Shown: one piece after another, positions 51,797 through 60,126 of the stretch | Layout: the number at the start of each line of letters is the position of its first letter | How positions within the stretch are numbered: the stretch's first letter is position 1 | From: Nitrososphaerota archaeon | Lineage (GTDB): Archaea; Thermoproteota; Nitrososphaeria; Nitrososphaerales; Nitrosopumilaceae | DNA length: 64,000 nucleotides | NCBI GenBank assembly: GCA_028867595.1 | Contig: JAGWGB010000006.1 | Location: forward strand, 1-64,000 | Direction: 5' to 3' | Notes under the pieces: model-generated | What the model was told of the DNA's origin: nothing | Databases searched by the model: none | The model's input: only the letters and a program-made list of their open reading frames with translations | Position numbers and translations under genes: made by a program

Positions 51797-52804
51797 ATGA
51801 CTTCTACAGTAATTGTTGGCGGTTTCTTTGGAGATGAAGGCAAAGGAAAGATTGTCTCCTATCTTGCCATGAAAGATAATCCAGTAATTGCTGTTAGGGG
51901 TGGAGCAGGTCCTAATGCTGGCCATACTATAGAACATGGGGGAAAGACCTACAAAGTAAGAATGCTTCCAAGCGCCTTTTTGAATCCTAACACGCGCCTT
52001 TTGATAGGGCCTGGTGTTGTAATAAGCCAAGAAGTACTGCAAAAAGAAATATCTGAGTTTGGTACGCAAGACAGAACTTTTGTTGATTACCAATGCGGCA
52101 TCATAGAAGAATCTCACAAGGCAACCGATTCTCAAGGAAGACTCAAGGAATCAATTGGTAGCACGGGAACAGGAACAGGACCCGCAAATGCTGACAGAGC
52201 CATGAGGACACTCAAACTTGCTAAAGACATAGACTCACTTGCATTATACCTTGATGACATTCCAAATGCAGTTAATTTTGCGTTAGAAAGGAAAGAAAAA
52301 GTTATGGTGGAAGGAACCCAAGGCACTTTTCTCTCATTATGGCATGGGACATATCCGTATGTTACTTCAAAAGATGTCACTGCGTCTGGAATTTGCGCTG
52401 ATGTGGGATTGGGACCAAAAAACGTTGATGACGTTATAGTTGTTTTCAAGTCATATGTTACCAGAGTTGGAGAAGGACCGCTAAAAAATGAACTAAGTCC
52501 AGAAAAGACGGCTGCAAAAGGATGGAAAGAAGTTGGCACTGTCACAGGTAGGACAAGACGAGCTGCAGAGTTTGATTTTGATCTTGCAAAAAGAGCTGTA
52601 ATGCTAAACAGTGCAACACAGATAGGAATAACAAAACTTGATGTGGTATATCCTGAATGTGCTCACATGCAATCGTTCTCTGACCTCAGCTCGCCTGCTA
52701 AATATTTTATAAAAACTATTGAGGATCAGCTTAAAGTGCCTGTAACTTTGATTGGTACCGGTCCTGACGTAAGCGATACCATAGATAGACGCGATGAACT
52801 GTAA
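51797..52804 (+). CDS. purA: Adenylosuccinate synthetase
   Basis: This GTP-dependent enzyme makes adenylosuccinate from IMP and aspartate. The 335-residue protein is the short archaeal form, with GGFFGDEGKGKIVSYLA, GGAGPNAGHTIEHGG, GSTGTGTGPANADRAMR and GTVTGRTRRAAEFD. It starts at ATG 51797. Confidence 0.96.
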   Translation: MTSTVIVGGFFGDEGKGKIVSYLAMKDNPVIAVRGGAGPNAGHTIEHGGKTYKVRMLPSAFLNPNTRLLIGPGVVISQEVLQKEISEFGTQDRTFVDYQCGIIEESHKATDSQGRLKESIGSTGTGTGPANADRAMRTLKLAKDIDSLALYLDDIPNAVNFALERKEKVMVEGTQGTFLSLWHGTYPYVTSKDVTASGICADVGLGPKNVDDVIVVFKSYVTRVGEGPLKNELSPEKTAAKGWKEVGTVTGRTRRAAEFDFDLAKRAVMLNSATQIGITKLDVVYPECAHMQSFSDLSSPAKYFIKTIEDQLKVPVTLIGTGPDVSDTIDRRDEL

Positions 52805-52850
52805 AATAACAAACGACTACTTTTAATGGGGTAGTTTTAGGAGTGATCGT

Positions 52851-53507
52851 ATGGCCAAACACCCGTATTATGTAGAACTCTATGACATGACTGAATTTTC
52901 AAGACTGGTATGTGCCTTGGAAAGAATTCCTCGTACGTGCTTTTCTTTCTCGATGGACGGAAAAGATGTTGTTTCAGTTCAGATGGATTTACTAAAAGAA
53001 AGGCCAGTGAGCTACTATGTGCCAAATACAAAATATGGCCACTATCTTTCATATGGTTTTAAAACTGGAAAAGAAGACTGCGATATAGTAAACACAATAA
53101 CCAATCCGACATATCTCTATTCACCGATTATACGAATAAAATCAATGCCAGAGTCGCTCAAACCAGAGGCTTTGACCGAATCTGATGCCATGTATGAACC
53201 GCTTGAACTTGAGGATCTTGCAAGCTTGCTGAAACTAAGCTATGGTTTTGAAGAATCTCCTTTTCCATTATTTGCGTTTTCTGATGGAAAAAATTGGCTT
53301 GTAGGCGTATTTATGAACTTTAACGAGTCTGATGAGGCATCGTACTTTTGTCACGTAAAGCTTGACTATGAACCAACAAAGCCATTTTTGAAATATTCTA
53401 GCAAAGATGGGATAGAACCGTCGTTTGTTAGCAGCATAAATGAACACGGGTATTCGTACCTAAAAGTAATAAAACTAAAAGGCAAACACCCTATAGTTAA
53501 ACTATGA
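52851..53507 (+). CDS. Conserved hypothetical protein, upstream of pyrF
   Basis: The 218-residue soluble protein (MAKHPYYVELYDMTEFSRLV) has mixed alpha/beta structure with no recognised motif. It overlaps pyrF by 4 nt (ATGA), so the two are probably co-translated. Function is unknown. Confidence 0.65.
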   Translation: MAKHPYYVELYDMTEFSRLVCALERIPRTCFSFSMDGKDVVSVQMDLLKERPVSYYVPNTKYGHYLSYGFKTGKEDCDIVNTITNPTYLYSPIIRIKSMPESLKPEALTESDAMYEPLELEDLASLLKLSYGFEESPFPLFAFSDGKNWLVGVFMNFNESDEASYFCHVKLDYEPTKPFLKYSSKDGIEPSFVSSINEHGYSYLKVIKLKGKHPIVKL

Positions 53508-54256
53508 TCGGTTTTAGACAAAGGATGGAAAAATCTTCGTCAAAAAAGGGCAGGATAATACTTGCCAATGACCTTGATGATGTCAATATCGAGAAATTGG
53601 AAAAGAAAACAATTTCGAACATAAAAAATCTTGGCAAATATCTTTGCGCAATCAAATTTAATTTTCATGTCATGCTTCCACTAGGTGAAAAAAGCCTATC
53701 AAAAATAAATCGACTTGCCCACAATGAGGGGCTGCAGACAATTGCTGACATGAAACTAAATGATATCGGAAACACAAACATGATTGCAATCAAGAGGCTC
53801 TGGAAGTGCGGGTTTGATGCAGTAATTGCAAATCCAATCATGGGGCCTGAGAATCTAAAAGAACTGGTCAAAGCTGCTCACAATGGAGGACATGGAGTGA
53901 TAACACTTGTACACATGAGCCACCCGGGAGCAAAATTGGGCTATGGCCTTAGTGTGCAAGACCCAAAGACTGGAAGAGCACAAAAACTTCACGACTTGTT
54001 TCTAAAATGGTCGTATTCTTCAAATGTTGACGGCATTGTAGTAGGGGCGACAGTACCTGATATCATAGCATATACAAAAAAGGTTGTCAGGGGACGCTGC
54101 GATATTTATTCACCTGGGGTTGGTACGCAAGGTGGCGATGCAACAAAGTCTCTACAGGCAGGATCTAGATATCTGATAGTTGGAAGGACAATTCTCAATT
54201 CCAAAAATCCCGTCTTAGAAGCAAAAAAACTACAGCAACTAAGCCTCGAATCCTAG
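53504..54256 (+). CDS. pyrF: Orotidine 5'-phosphate decarboxylase
   Basis: This enzyme makes UMP from OMP. The 250-residue TIM barrel has the catalytic lysine/aspartate motif TIADMKLNDIGNT (about residues 78-90), AIKFNFHVML at the N-terminal strand and a phosphate loop GVGTQGGDATKSLQAGSRYLIVGRTI. It overlaps the convergent Nudix gene by 18 nt. Confidence 0.92.
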   Translation: MIGFRQRMEKSSSKKGRIILANDLDDVNIEKLEKKTISNIKNLGKYLCAIKFNFHVMLPLGEKSLSKINRLAHNEGLQTIADMKLNDIGNTNMIAIKRLWKCGFDAVIANPIMGPENLKELVKAAHNGGHGVITLVHMSHPGAKLGYGLSVQDPKTGRAQKLHDLFLKWSYSSNVDGIVVGATVPDIIAYTKKVVRGRCDIYSPGVGTQGGDATKSLQAGSRYLIVGRTILNSKNPVLEAKKLQQLSLES

Positions 54257-54655
54257 CTTTCTTACTTTCTTCATTAAATTCTGAGCATTCTTGTATGTTA
54301 ATTTCTGCAACGCGTCATTGAATCCAAGCCAGATAAATCCAAGATGTTCATGCGATATTTCCACATGTTCTGTTGATGTCTTTGCCAAAAAGAAAGCAAC
54401 CTCTTTGTGCACCAATCCTTCTTCTCGTTGATAATGATACTCTACCTTGTCCTCAAAACCGTCTATGAAACTCACGTCTGTTATTCCAGTCTCCTCTCTG
54501 ATCTCCCTTAGGACTGTCTGTTTCAATGCCTCGCCTTTCTCAATATTTCCCTTGACAAAATCCCAATGGCCAGAAGGGTAATTCAAAAGCAGATAGAGCC
54601 TGCCTGTAGGTGACTCGCGATACAAAATTGCCCCGGCTGATCTTTCTTCAAGCAT
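54239..54655 (-). CDS. Nudix hydrolase, Ap4A-type
   Basis: The 138-residue protein has a full Nudix box, GNIEKGEALKQTVLREIREE followed by TG, in the order GX5EX7REUXEEXGU. The N-terminus (SAGAILYRESPTGRLYLLLN) is typical of diadenosine tetraphosphate hydrolases. It probably cleans up dinucleoside polyphosphates or related nucleotides. Confidence 0.9.
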   Translation of the reverse strand: MLEERSAGAILYRESPTGRLYLLLNYPSGHWDFVKGNIEKGEALKQTVLREIREETGITDVSFIDGFEDKVEYHYQREEGLVHKEVAFFLAKTSTEHVEISHEHLGFIWLGFNDALQKLTYKNAQNLMKKVRKLGFEA

Positions 54656-54689
54656 GTAGTTGTAGCTTTGAAACTAGTATTTTTCTTTT

Positions 54690-55472
54690 TTACTTGCCTA
54701 GCCTGCGGCCTCTTTTTTGAAACGTTCTGATGGCTCTCATAAGATCTATCTTTCTGAATTCTGGCCAGTAGACATCCATGAAAACAAGCTCGCTGTATGC
54801 ACTTTGCCACATTAGAAAACCGCTAAGCCTTTTTTCACCCGAAGTTCTCAATATCATGTCAGGTGAGGATTGTGGCAAATGTGATGTGTAAAGACACGAC
54901 TCGATAACATCTTTGTCTATTTGATTTACGTCAAGAGATCCTTCCTTAATCCTTGCACCAATCTTCTTTATGGCATCAACTAGTTCATTTTGTCCTCCAT
55001 ATGCTATTGCTATGTTTAGGTAGTGATTATCGTAATCTTTTGTAGTAGTTTCAAGCTTGTTTAGAATCTCTTTTAGGAAATCTGGCAATAGCTCAACACG
55101 CCCAATTGCTTTTACACGCATGCGGTTTTTGTGAATTCTAGGATCGTTGTACAGCTTTACCAATCTTTGATTAATCAAGTCATAGAGATATTGTAATTCT
55201 TCATCATTTCTGGTGAGATTTTCTGCTGACAGAACATAAAGGGTGATTATCTTGATGTTAAGTTCCTCACACCAATCTAGCAACTTTTCAACTGCGTCTG
55301 CTCCTATAAAATGCCCATTTGCCTTCATGACTAGGTTTCTCTTGGCCCACCTTCTGTTGCCGTCAAGTATGATTGCTATGTGTTTTGGAATCTCTCCACT
55401 TCGTATCTCTTTCTCAAGTTTCTTCGAGTAAAGACTGTAAAAACCGCCTAATTGGAAAGTTTTGTCTTTTAT
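54690..55472 (-). CDS. uppS: Cis-prenyltransferase (UppS-like), probable AUA start
   Basis: This enzyme extends polyprenyl diphosphates used as glycan carriers. The frame from ATG 55328 (MKANGHFIGADAVEKLL) lacks the essential first motif. Read upstream in the same frame, it gives KHIAIILDGNRRWAKRNLV, holding the catalytic Asp region, preceded by GFYSLYSKKLEKEIRSGE. No ATG, GTG or TTG occurs in that extension. ATA at 55472-55470 overlaps the TAA of the upstream gene (sequence ATAA), like the ATGA overlaps elsewhere, and gives a normal 260-residue protein. C-terminal SPDMILRTSGEKRLSGFLMW and VYWPEFRKIDLMRAI are family motifs. Confidence 0.85.
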   Translation of the reverse strand: MKDKTFQLGGFYSLYSKKLEKEIRSGEIPKHIAIILDGNRRWAKRNLVMKANGHFIGADAVEKLLDWCEELNIKIITLYVLSAENLTRNDEELQYLYDLINQRLVKLYNDPRIHKNRMRVKAIGRVELLPDFLKEILNKLETTTKDYDNHYLNIAIAYGGQNELVDAIKKIGARIKEGSLDVNQIDKDVIESCLYTSHLPQSSPDMILRTSGEKRLSGFLMWQSAYSELVFMDVYWPEFRKIDLMRAIRTFQKRGRRLGK

Positions 55473-56617
55473 TCCGATAGTACCTCGCCACCCTTCTTCT
55501 TTCTGTACCTGTGAAAGAGCAGCGACGCTGATATCAGTATTACTGCCAAACCCAAGAGCAATGGGGGTATAAGTGTGAAAGGACTCTCATCTTTTATTAC
55601 AACTGTTGTAAATTGTGCAACAATTGGATAGAGAGTTACAAGCACGATGATTCTGAGTATGTCGGTAATTGATCTAATGCTTCCTCTAAACCAACTGCTA
55701 AGCAATGATCCTCCAAACATACAGCCAATTCCCATCCAGAGAAACGGCAACATTCCGGAAACAAACATGCCAACTGTTTGCTTGTTGGCAAACAGTTTGA
55801 GTATCTCGTCTGGTTTTGCAGATGATATTTGTGGACTGACACTTCCAACTCCAGCTGTTATTGACGCAAGTATGAAAATAATTCCTGCCACTAGTGTGAA
55901 TACTCTGATAAATCCAGCAGGAGTTGGTTTTGTCCAATGTGACCATGCTCTGTCGATATCAAATGCTCTGATTAGAAATGCTCCACCAAGAACACTTACC
56001 ATCACCGCAAAAATTTCTTTAGTTAATCCAAGCACTGTTGCAATTCCGCCAATCACTAGCAAGATTCCAGGAACACCTAGAAAGAATTTAGAATACTTTG
56101 AATCAAAAGCAATTGCTTTCAGATATCTTCCAAATACTGCATAAGAATATTCAACACTTCTGCTGACTCGCATAACAACTCGTTTGACTGACACTATTGG
56201 CAAAACATTTTGAATTATTGGTATGACGCTTTCATCATCTTCTCCATCTGATACAATTACTGCACCATTGGCTGAAAATGCTTGTACTATAGTTTTTACT
56301 TGGGAAACAATTTTTTCATCGCCTTGCACTCCCTTATTTTCTGTTCCGGATACAATTGCTACCTCTGCTTGATATCCCTTGCTAACTAAATCTTCAAAGG
56401 TCTTGACAGCAGCAAAGATGGAATTAGAATCTGCATCTTCTGGATCCTCAAGAGCTAGTCGCTGTGCCGCCTCTATGCATGCATTACGTCCTACTACTGG
56501 TGTTGCAACCCCTGCCTTGCTTCCAATATCGTCATCCCTGTCAACACATATCACTAATAGCCTACTTGTTTTTGTCTCGGTATTTCCTTTCTGTAGGTTA
56601 GCTTCCTTGGTTGACAT
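55469..56617 (-). CDS. DUF373 membrane protein
   Basis: The 382-residue protein has a soluble N-terminal alpha/beta domain (about residues 15-165; RLLVICVDRDDDIGSKAGV, AVIVSDGEDDESVIPII) and about six membrane helices after that, the layout of the archaeal DUF373 family. The acidic loops suggest metal or nucleotide binding. It is coupled to the cis-prenyltransferase, so a role in lipid-linked or membrane chemistry is possible. Confidence 0.85.
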   Translation of the reverse strand: MSTKEANLQKGNTETKTSRLLVICVDRDDDIGSKAGVATPVVGRNACIEAAQRLALEDPEDADSNSIFAAVKTFEDLVSKGYQAEVAIVSGTENKGVQGDEKIVSQVKTIVQAFSANGAVIVSDGEDDESVIPIIQNVLPIVSVKRVVMRVSRSVEYSYAVFGRYLKAIAFDSKYSKFFLGVPGILLVIGGIATVLGLTKEIFAVMVSVLGGAFLIRAFDIDRAWSHWTKPTPAGFIRVFTLVAGIIFILASITAGVGSVSPQISSAKPDEILKLFANKQTVGMFVSGMLPFLWMGIGCMFGGSLLSSWFRGSIRSITDILRIIVLVTLYPIVAQFTTVVIKDESPFTLIPPLLLGLAVILISASLLFHRYRKKKGGEVLSE

Positions 56618-56701
56618 GATATACGAAAATCGTATTTCCTATTAATTAATCTAATTTATATAAAATATTGTCAAAATCTGAGAAAGTTTAGACTACAAGT
56701 C

Positions 56702-57199
56702 TCATGGCTTTGTCTCATTGGACTTGGCAATAAACGAGCTAGTGTCATTCATCAGTGAGTCTAGCTTTGATGTCTCATCTGACATGTCATTATCCGAGAT
56801 TCCGCTCTTCATCTTACTTGCCAATGCAATGCTCTCGGTGAGATAATCATTGTATTTTTTCAACGCCTCGGCGTAATTGAGGTAGCTTAGTTTCCATTCT
56901 GTAGGGGGGTTGCTCTCTATGAGCTCAGATATGAGAGAAGTGGTTTGAGCCGATGAGGTCTGTGCCATAGTTGTATAGTCGTCCGGTGAGAGAGTTTTGT
57001 TTAGCATGCTTTTTAGATTTGAGCTCATCTCAGTCATTATCAAAGCATGTTTTTCCTTGACGCCTTCAAGCTCATTTCCATAATCTGATACAACAATGGA
57101 CGATCCTCTATTTTGTGGAAGAAGCCATGTGACAGAACTGCCAGCTGCTATGGCTCCAAGTATGATCACTGTTACGATAATGCCTTTCTTGGTGGCCAT
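56702..57199 (-). CDS. Membrane-anchored helical hypothetical protein
   Basis: The 165-residue protein has an N-terminal anchor (about residues 7-27, IIVTVIILGAIAAGSSVTWLL) and then a polar, Ser/Met-rich helical region that may form a coiled coil outside the membrane. Function is unknown. Confidence 0.6.
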   Translation of the reverse strand: MATKKGIIVTVIILGAIAAGSSVTWLLPQNRGSSIVVSDYGNELEGVKEKHALIMTEMSSNLKSMLNKTLSPDDYTTMAQTSSAQTTSLISELIESNPPTEWKLSYLNYAEALKKYNDYLTESIALASKMKSGISDNDMSDETSKLDSLMNDTSSFIAKSNETKP

Positions 57200-57452
57200 T
57201 CAAATGACTCTTTTTAAGACGTTTAAAAGTATAACTCGAGTAGAACAATTTGACGATTCAATAACTCTATCTGTTAATTTCATCAAGTTGGATCATTTCA
57301 ACCTAAGAAATATCAAAAAAGTGCAATCATTTGTATAAATTCTTCACATATGATCTGAGAAGGTCATTGTAAAAATTTAACAGCCTCTAGCGTATAGTGA
57401 AATAATTTTTACAGCGTCTTGCTAAATACCACTTCTTTCGTAAGAAGATGAA

Positions 57453-57596
57453 ATGACTCAAGCCTACTGCGTCAAATGCAGGAAGAAAGTCGAGATCGCA
57501 AATCCAAAAGAAGTTAAGCTAAAGAATGGACGACCTGCGGTAAAGGGCCAATGCCCAAAATGTGGCACTAACGTCTTCCGAATAGGAAAGCCTTAG
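57453..57596 (+). CDS. 47-residue DUF5679-like zinc ribbon protein
   Basis: ATG at 57453 is about 26 nt after TGCTAAATACC. The product starts MTQAYCVKCRKKVEIANPKE and ends GQCPKCGTNVFRIGKP: CxxC...CxxC. This matches a small zinc ribbon seen in many archaea and sometimes in topoisomerase I tails. It leads the translation/Top6 gene cluster. Confidence 0.75.
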   Translation: MTQAYCVKCRKKVEIANPKEVKLKNGRPAVKGQCPKCGTNVFRIGKP

Positions 57597-57656
57597 GGGA
57601 CCACTTTCTTCTTTTTTGAAACATCAATATAGGCAGCAATGCTGCTAACAGAATAG

Positions 57657-58079
57657 TTGACAAAAACCGAGTACGAAAAATTACTAAAGAAAATACAGGA
57701 CAAGGTTTCTGAAATTAGAAAAGATTCTACATCTAGATTTGAACTTCCCAAAGTTGACATTATGTGGCAAGGAAATAGGACCTTTTTCCGAAACTTTTCA
57801 GAATTTCCAAAAGTCTTGCGTAGAGAGCCTGAAAAAATACTTCAGTATCTTTCTAAAGAATTTGCAACACCAGCTCAGTACGCTGGAGACAAAGCTGTAT
57901 TTGTAGGAAAAAAGGAACCTCACGAGTTTACATCTCTTCTGACTCGATATGTGAAAGAATACGTAGAATGCCCAATGTGCAAAAGCCCCGATACGAGAAT
58001 AGAAAAATCTAATCGTGTACATTTTCTTGTATGTGAGGCCTGTGGTGCCAAATCGTCTCTAAAAGGCCAATATGCGTAA
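57657..58079 (+). CDS. Translation initiation factor aIF2 beta subunit
   Basis: This subunit of aIF2 helps deliver initiator tRNA. The 140-residue protein (TTG start) has the N-terminal helix, an alpha/beta core with RTFFRNFSEFPKVLRREPEKI and LLTRYVKEYVECPMC, and a C-terminal zinc ribbon CPMCKSPDTRIEKSNR...CEACG. It overlaps the next gene by 1 nt (TAATG). Confidence 0.95.
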   Translation: MTKTEYEKLLKKIQDKVSEIRKDSTSRFELPKVDIMWQGNRTFFRNFSEFPKVLRREPEKILQYLSKEFATPAQYAGDKAVFVGKKEPHEFTSLLTRYVKEYVECPMCKSPDTRIEKSNRVHFLVCEACGAKSSLKGQYA

Positions 58080-58375
58080 TGGCTTTTGCTGTAAGAACCG
58101 TCAATTATCAACGCAACAAAATGCTAAACATGTGCGATTCTAGCTTAGTTGGCAGAGTCCTAACTGAAGGAGACCTAACTATGAACATAACTCCAAGTTA
58201 TTTTGCAGAGAGGATTGTTGATGAAACAGAAGCAGAACAACTACTGAGAAGTTCTTCTATTATCAACATGGTTGGCGAGGAAACAATTGCTCTTTCTGTA
58301 AAAATTGGAGTAGGATCACCAAAAGGAGTAAAAAAAATCAGCGGCATTCCATTCCTTTTAGTTTTCAAATTTTGA
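58079..58375 (+). CDS. DUF424 protein
   Basis: The 98-residue protein (MAFAVRTVNYQRNKMLNMCD) has NMCDSSLVGRVLTEG and SSIINMVGEETIALSVKIG, the pattern of archaeal DUF424. The family almost always lies beside translation genes, as it does here between aIF2-beta and aIF1A; its function is unknown. Confidence 0.85.
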   Translation: MAFAVRTVNYQRNKMLNMCDSSLVGRVLTEGDLTMNITPSYFAERIVDETEAEQLLRSSSIINMVGEETIALSVKIGVGSPKGVKKISGIPFLLVFKF

Positions 58376-58422
58376 AAATACAACGATTATATACGTACTG
58401 AACAGATCAAAGACTGAGAATT

Positions 58423-58734
58423 TTGGGAAAGCGCAAAGTACTAAATGAAAGCGAATTGAAAGAAATGAAAATACCTGAAGAAGGTGAAATGCTTGGCAGA
58501 GTCATCAAGTTATTGGGCAGTGATCATATTTTGGTAAGATGTACTGATGAAAAAACAAGAATGGGTAGAATTCGTGGCAAACTAAAACGAAAAATATGGA
58601 TCCGTGACAACGACATTGTTACTATAGCACCGTGGGATTTCAAAGCTGATGACAGGGGAGACATTACATGGAGATATACATTATCTCAAGTGGATTGGTT
58701 GAAGGAAAACGGATACCTGCCAAAAGATTTCTGA
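58423..58734 (+). CDS. Translation initiation factor aIF1A
   Basis: This OB-fold factor binds the small ribosomal subunit A site during initiation. The 103-residue protein (TTG start) shows GEMLGRVIKLLGSDHILVRC, RIRGKLKRKIWIRDNDIV and WDFKADDRGDITWRY, all typical of IF1A. Confidence 0.95.
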   Translation: MGKRKVLNESELKEMKIPEEGEMLGRVIKLLGSDHILVRCTDEKTRMGRIRGKLKRKIWIRDNDIVTIAPWDFKADDRGDITWRYTLSQVDWLKENGYLPKDF

Positions 58735-58771
58735 AAACGTAATCAATTTTACCAAGCCTGTTTAATTTATC

Positions 58772-59557
58772 ATGTTGACCGATGAACTTCAGAAAAAATT
58801 AGCAAAACGTATTGATGGCAAACTTTTAGAAAAAGACAGAGAAAGAAAATCTGAAAAAGATGGGTTTGACAAAAACAAAGTAATCGATGAAGTTTTTGAT
58901 AAATCGACAACCATGACTGTTTCAGAATTGAAAAATTCTGGAATAATTTCTTATGTGAATGGAGCAGTGGGCTCTGGCAAAGAATCAAAAACATTTTGGG
59001 CTGTGGGGCCTTCCGGAAACGATCTGGCGTTGAAGATATACCTTGTAGCAACCTCAAACTTCAAAAAGAGACATCCGTATTTGTTGGGAGACCCAAGGTT
59101 CTCAAAAATAAGAAAAGGCACGCGAAACTTGGTTGAACTTTGGGCACAAAAAGAGTTTTCAAACCTAACTCATTGTTTTGAAAGCAAAATACCGTGTGTC
59201 AGGCCAATAACTGCAATAAAAAATGTGCTTGTGTTGGATTTTGTAGGGAAAAATGGTGTTCCCGAGCCTACGCTGGTAGAAACTGAAGTTGATTACAACG
59301 ACTATGAGCAGGCAATTTCCATCATTGACGACTTGTATAACAAAGCCAAGATGGTGCACGCTGACTTTTCTGAATATAATATATTCAAGACAGAAAAGGG
59401 GCTTGTGGTATTTGATTTTGGATCAGCCGTAGATGTAAAACACCCAAATGCAATGGAGTTTCTTGAAAGAGACATTAAAAATATAACCAAATTCTTTGTT
59501 AAGAGGGGATTGACTGTCACAAACCCATCTGATGTGATAAAGAGGATAATGAAATGA
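58772..59557 (+). CDS. Rio1-type serine/threonine protein kinase
   Basis: This atypical kinase/ATPase acts in maturation of the small ribosomal subunit. The 261-residue protein has the flexible nucleotide loop SYVNGAVGSGKESKTFWAVG, catalytic loop VHADFSEYNIF and metal loop VVFDFGSAVD. It overlaps the KH-protein gene by 4 nt. Confidence 0.95.
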   Translation: MLTDELQKKLAKRIDGKLLEKDRERKSEKDGFDKNKVIDEVFDKSTTMTVSELKNSGIISYVNGAVGSGKESKTFWAVGPSGNDLALKIYLVATSNFKKRHPYLLGDPRFSKIRKGTRNLVELWAQKEFSNLTHCFESKIPCVRPITAIKNVLVLDFVGKNGVPEPTLVETEVDYNDYEQAISIIDDLYNKAKMVHADFSEYNIFKTEKGLVVFDFGSAVDVKHPNAMEFLERDIKNITKFFVKRGLTVTNPSDVIKRIMK

Positions 59558-60126
59558 TCTTTGAAAAAACCATTTTGATCCCATTAGAAAGAGTAGGGGC
59601 ATTGATAGGCAAATCCGGAAAAGTAAAGGCCAAGATAGAAAAGATTTGCTCAGTTTCTTTATTGATTGATGGTCAAACAGGTGAGATTATTATTAGAGGA
59701 AAAGATGATGTCGAAAACATGTTGCCGTTTAAAGCAGAAGAGATTGTCTTGGCAATAGGGCGTGGATTTTCTCCTGACAAGGCAATGCGACTTCTTGAAG
59801 GCGAAAACTCATTACACATAATTGATTTACGGGAATTTGTGGGCAAGTCAACATCGCAAATAGAACGAGTAAAAGGCAGAATAATAGGCGAAGGCGGACG
59901 AGTCAGGAAAAATGTTGAGGATCTAAGCGGTGCCAGCGTTTCAGTTTATGGACGTACAGTTGCCATAATAGGTGAAGGCAAGCAATTACGATCTGCTGTC
60001 CAAGCAATCACAGCTCTTTCAAATGGTAGCACGCATGGCAAGGTTTACAATGATCTCCAAGATTCAAGGAGACGACAAAAGATGGAAAGATTGCAACTCT
60101 GGGAGGGTGAAAACGTCTTTGAGTAA
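59554..60126 (+). CDS. KH-domain ribosome assembly protein (Dim2/Pno1-like)
   Basis: The 190-residue protein has two KH domains with LIGKSGKVKAKIEK (about residues 17-30) and RIIGEGGRVRKNVEDLSG (about 109-126), as in archaeal Dim2/Pno1, which works with Rio1 and 18S/16S end processing. Gene order Rio1-Dim2 supports this. Confidence 0.92.
   Translation: MIFEKTILIPLERVGALIGKSGKVKAKIEKICSVSLLIDGQTGEIIIRGKDDVENMLPFKAEEIVLAIGRGFSPDKAMRLLEGENSLHIIDLREFVGKSTSQIERVKGRIIGEGGRVRKNVEDLSGASVSVYGRTVAIIGEGKQLRSAVQAITALSNGSTHGKVYNDLQDSRRRQKMERLQLWEGENVFE

Noticed and set aside
55647-56144. 165-residue open frame opposite the DUF373 gene
   Set aside because: Shadow of the membrane protein; its hydrophobic look is inherited from the opposite strand.
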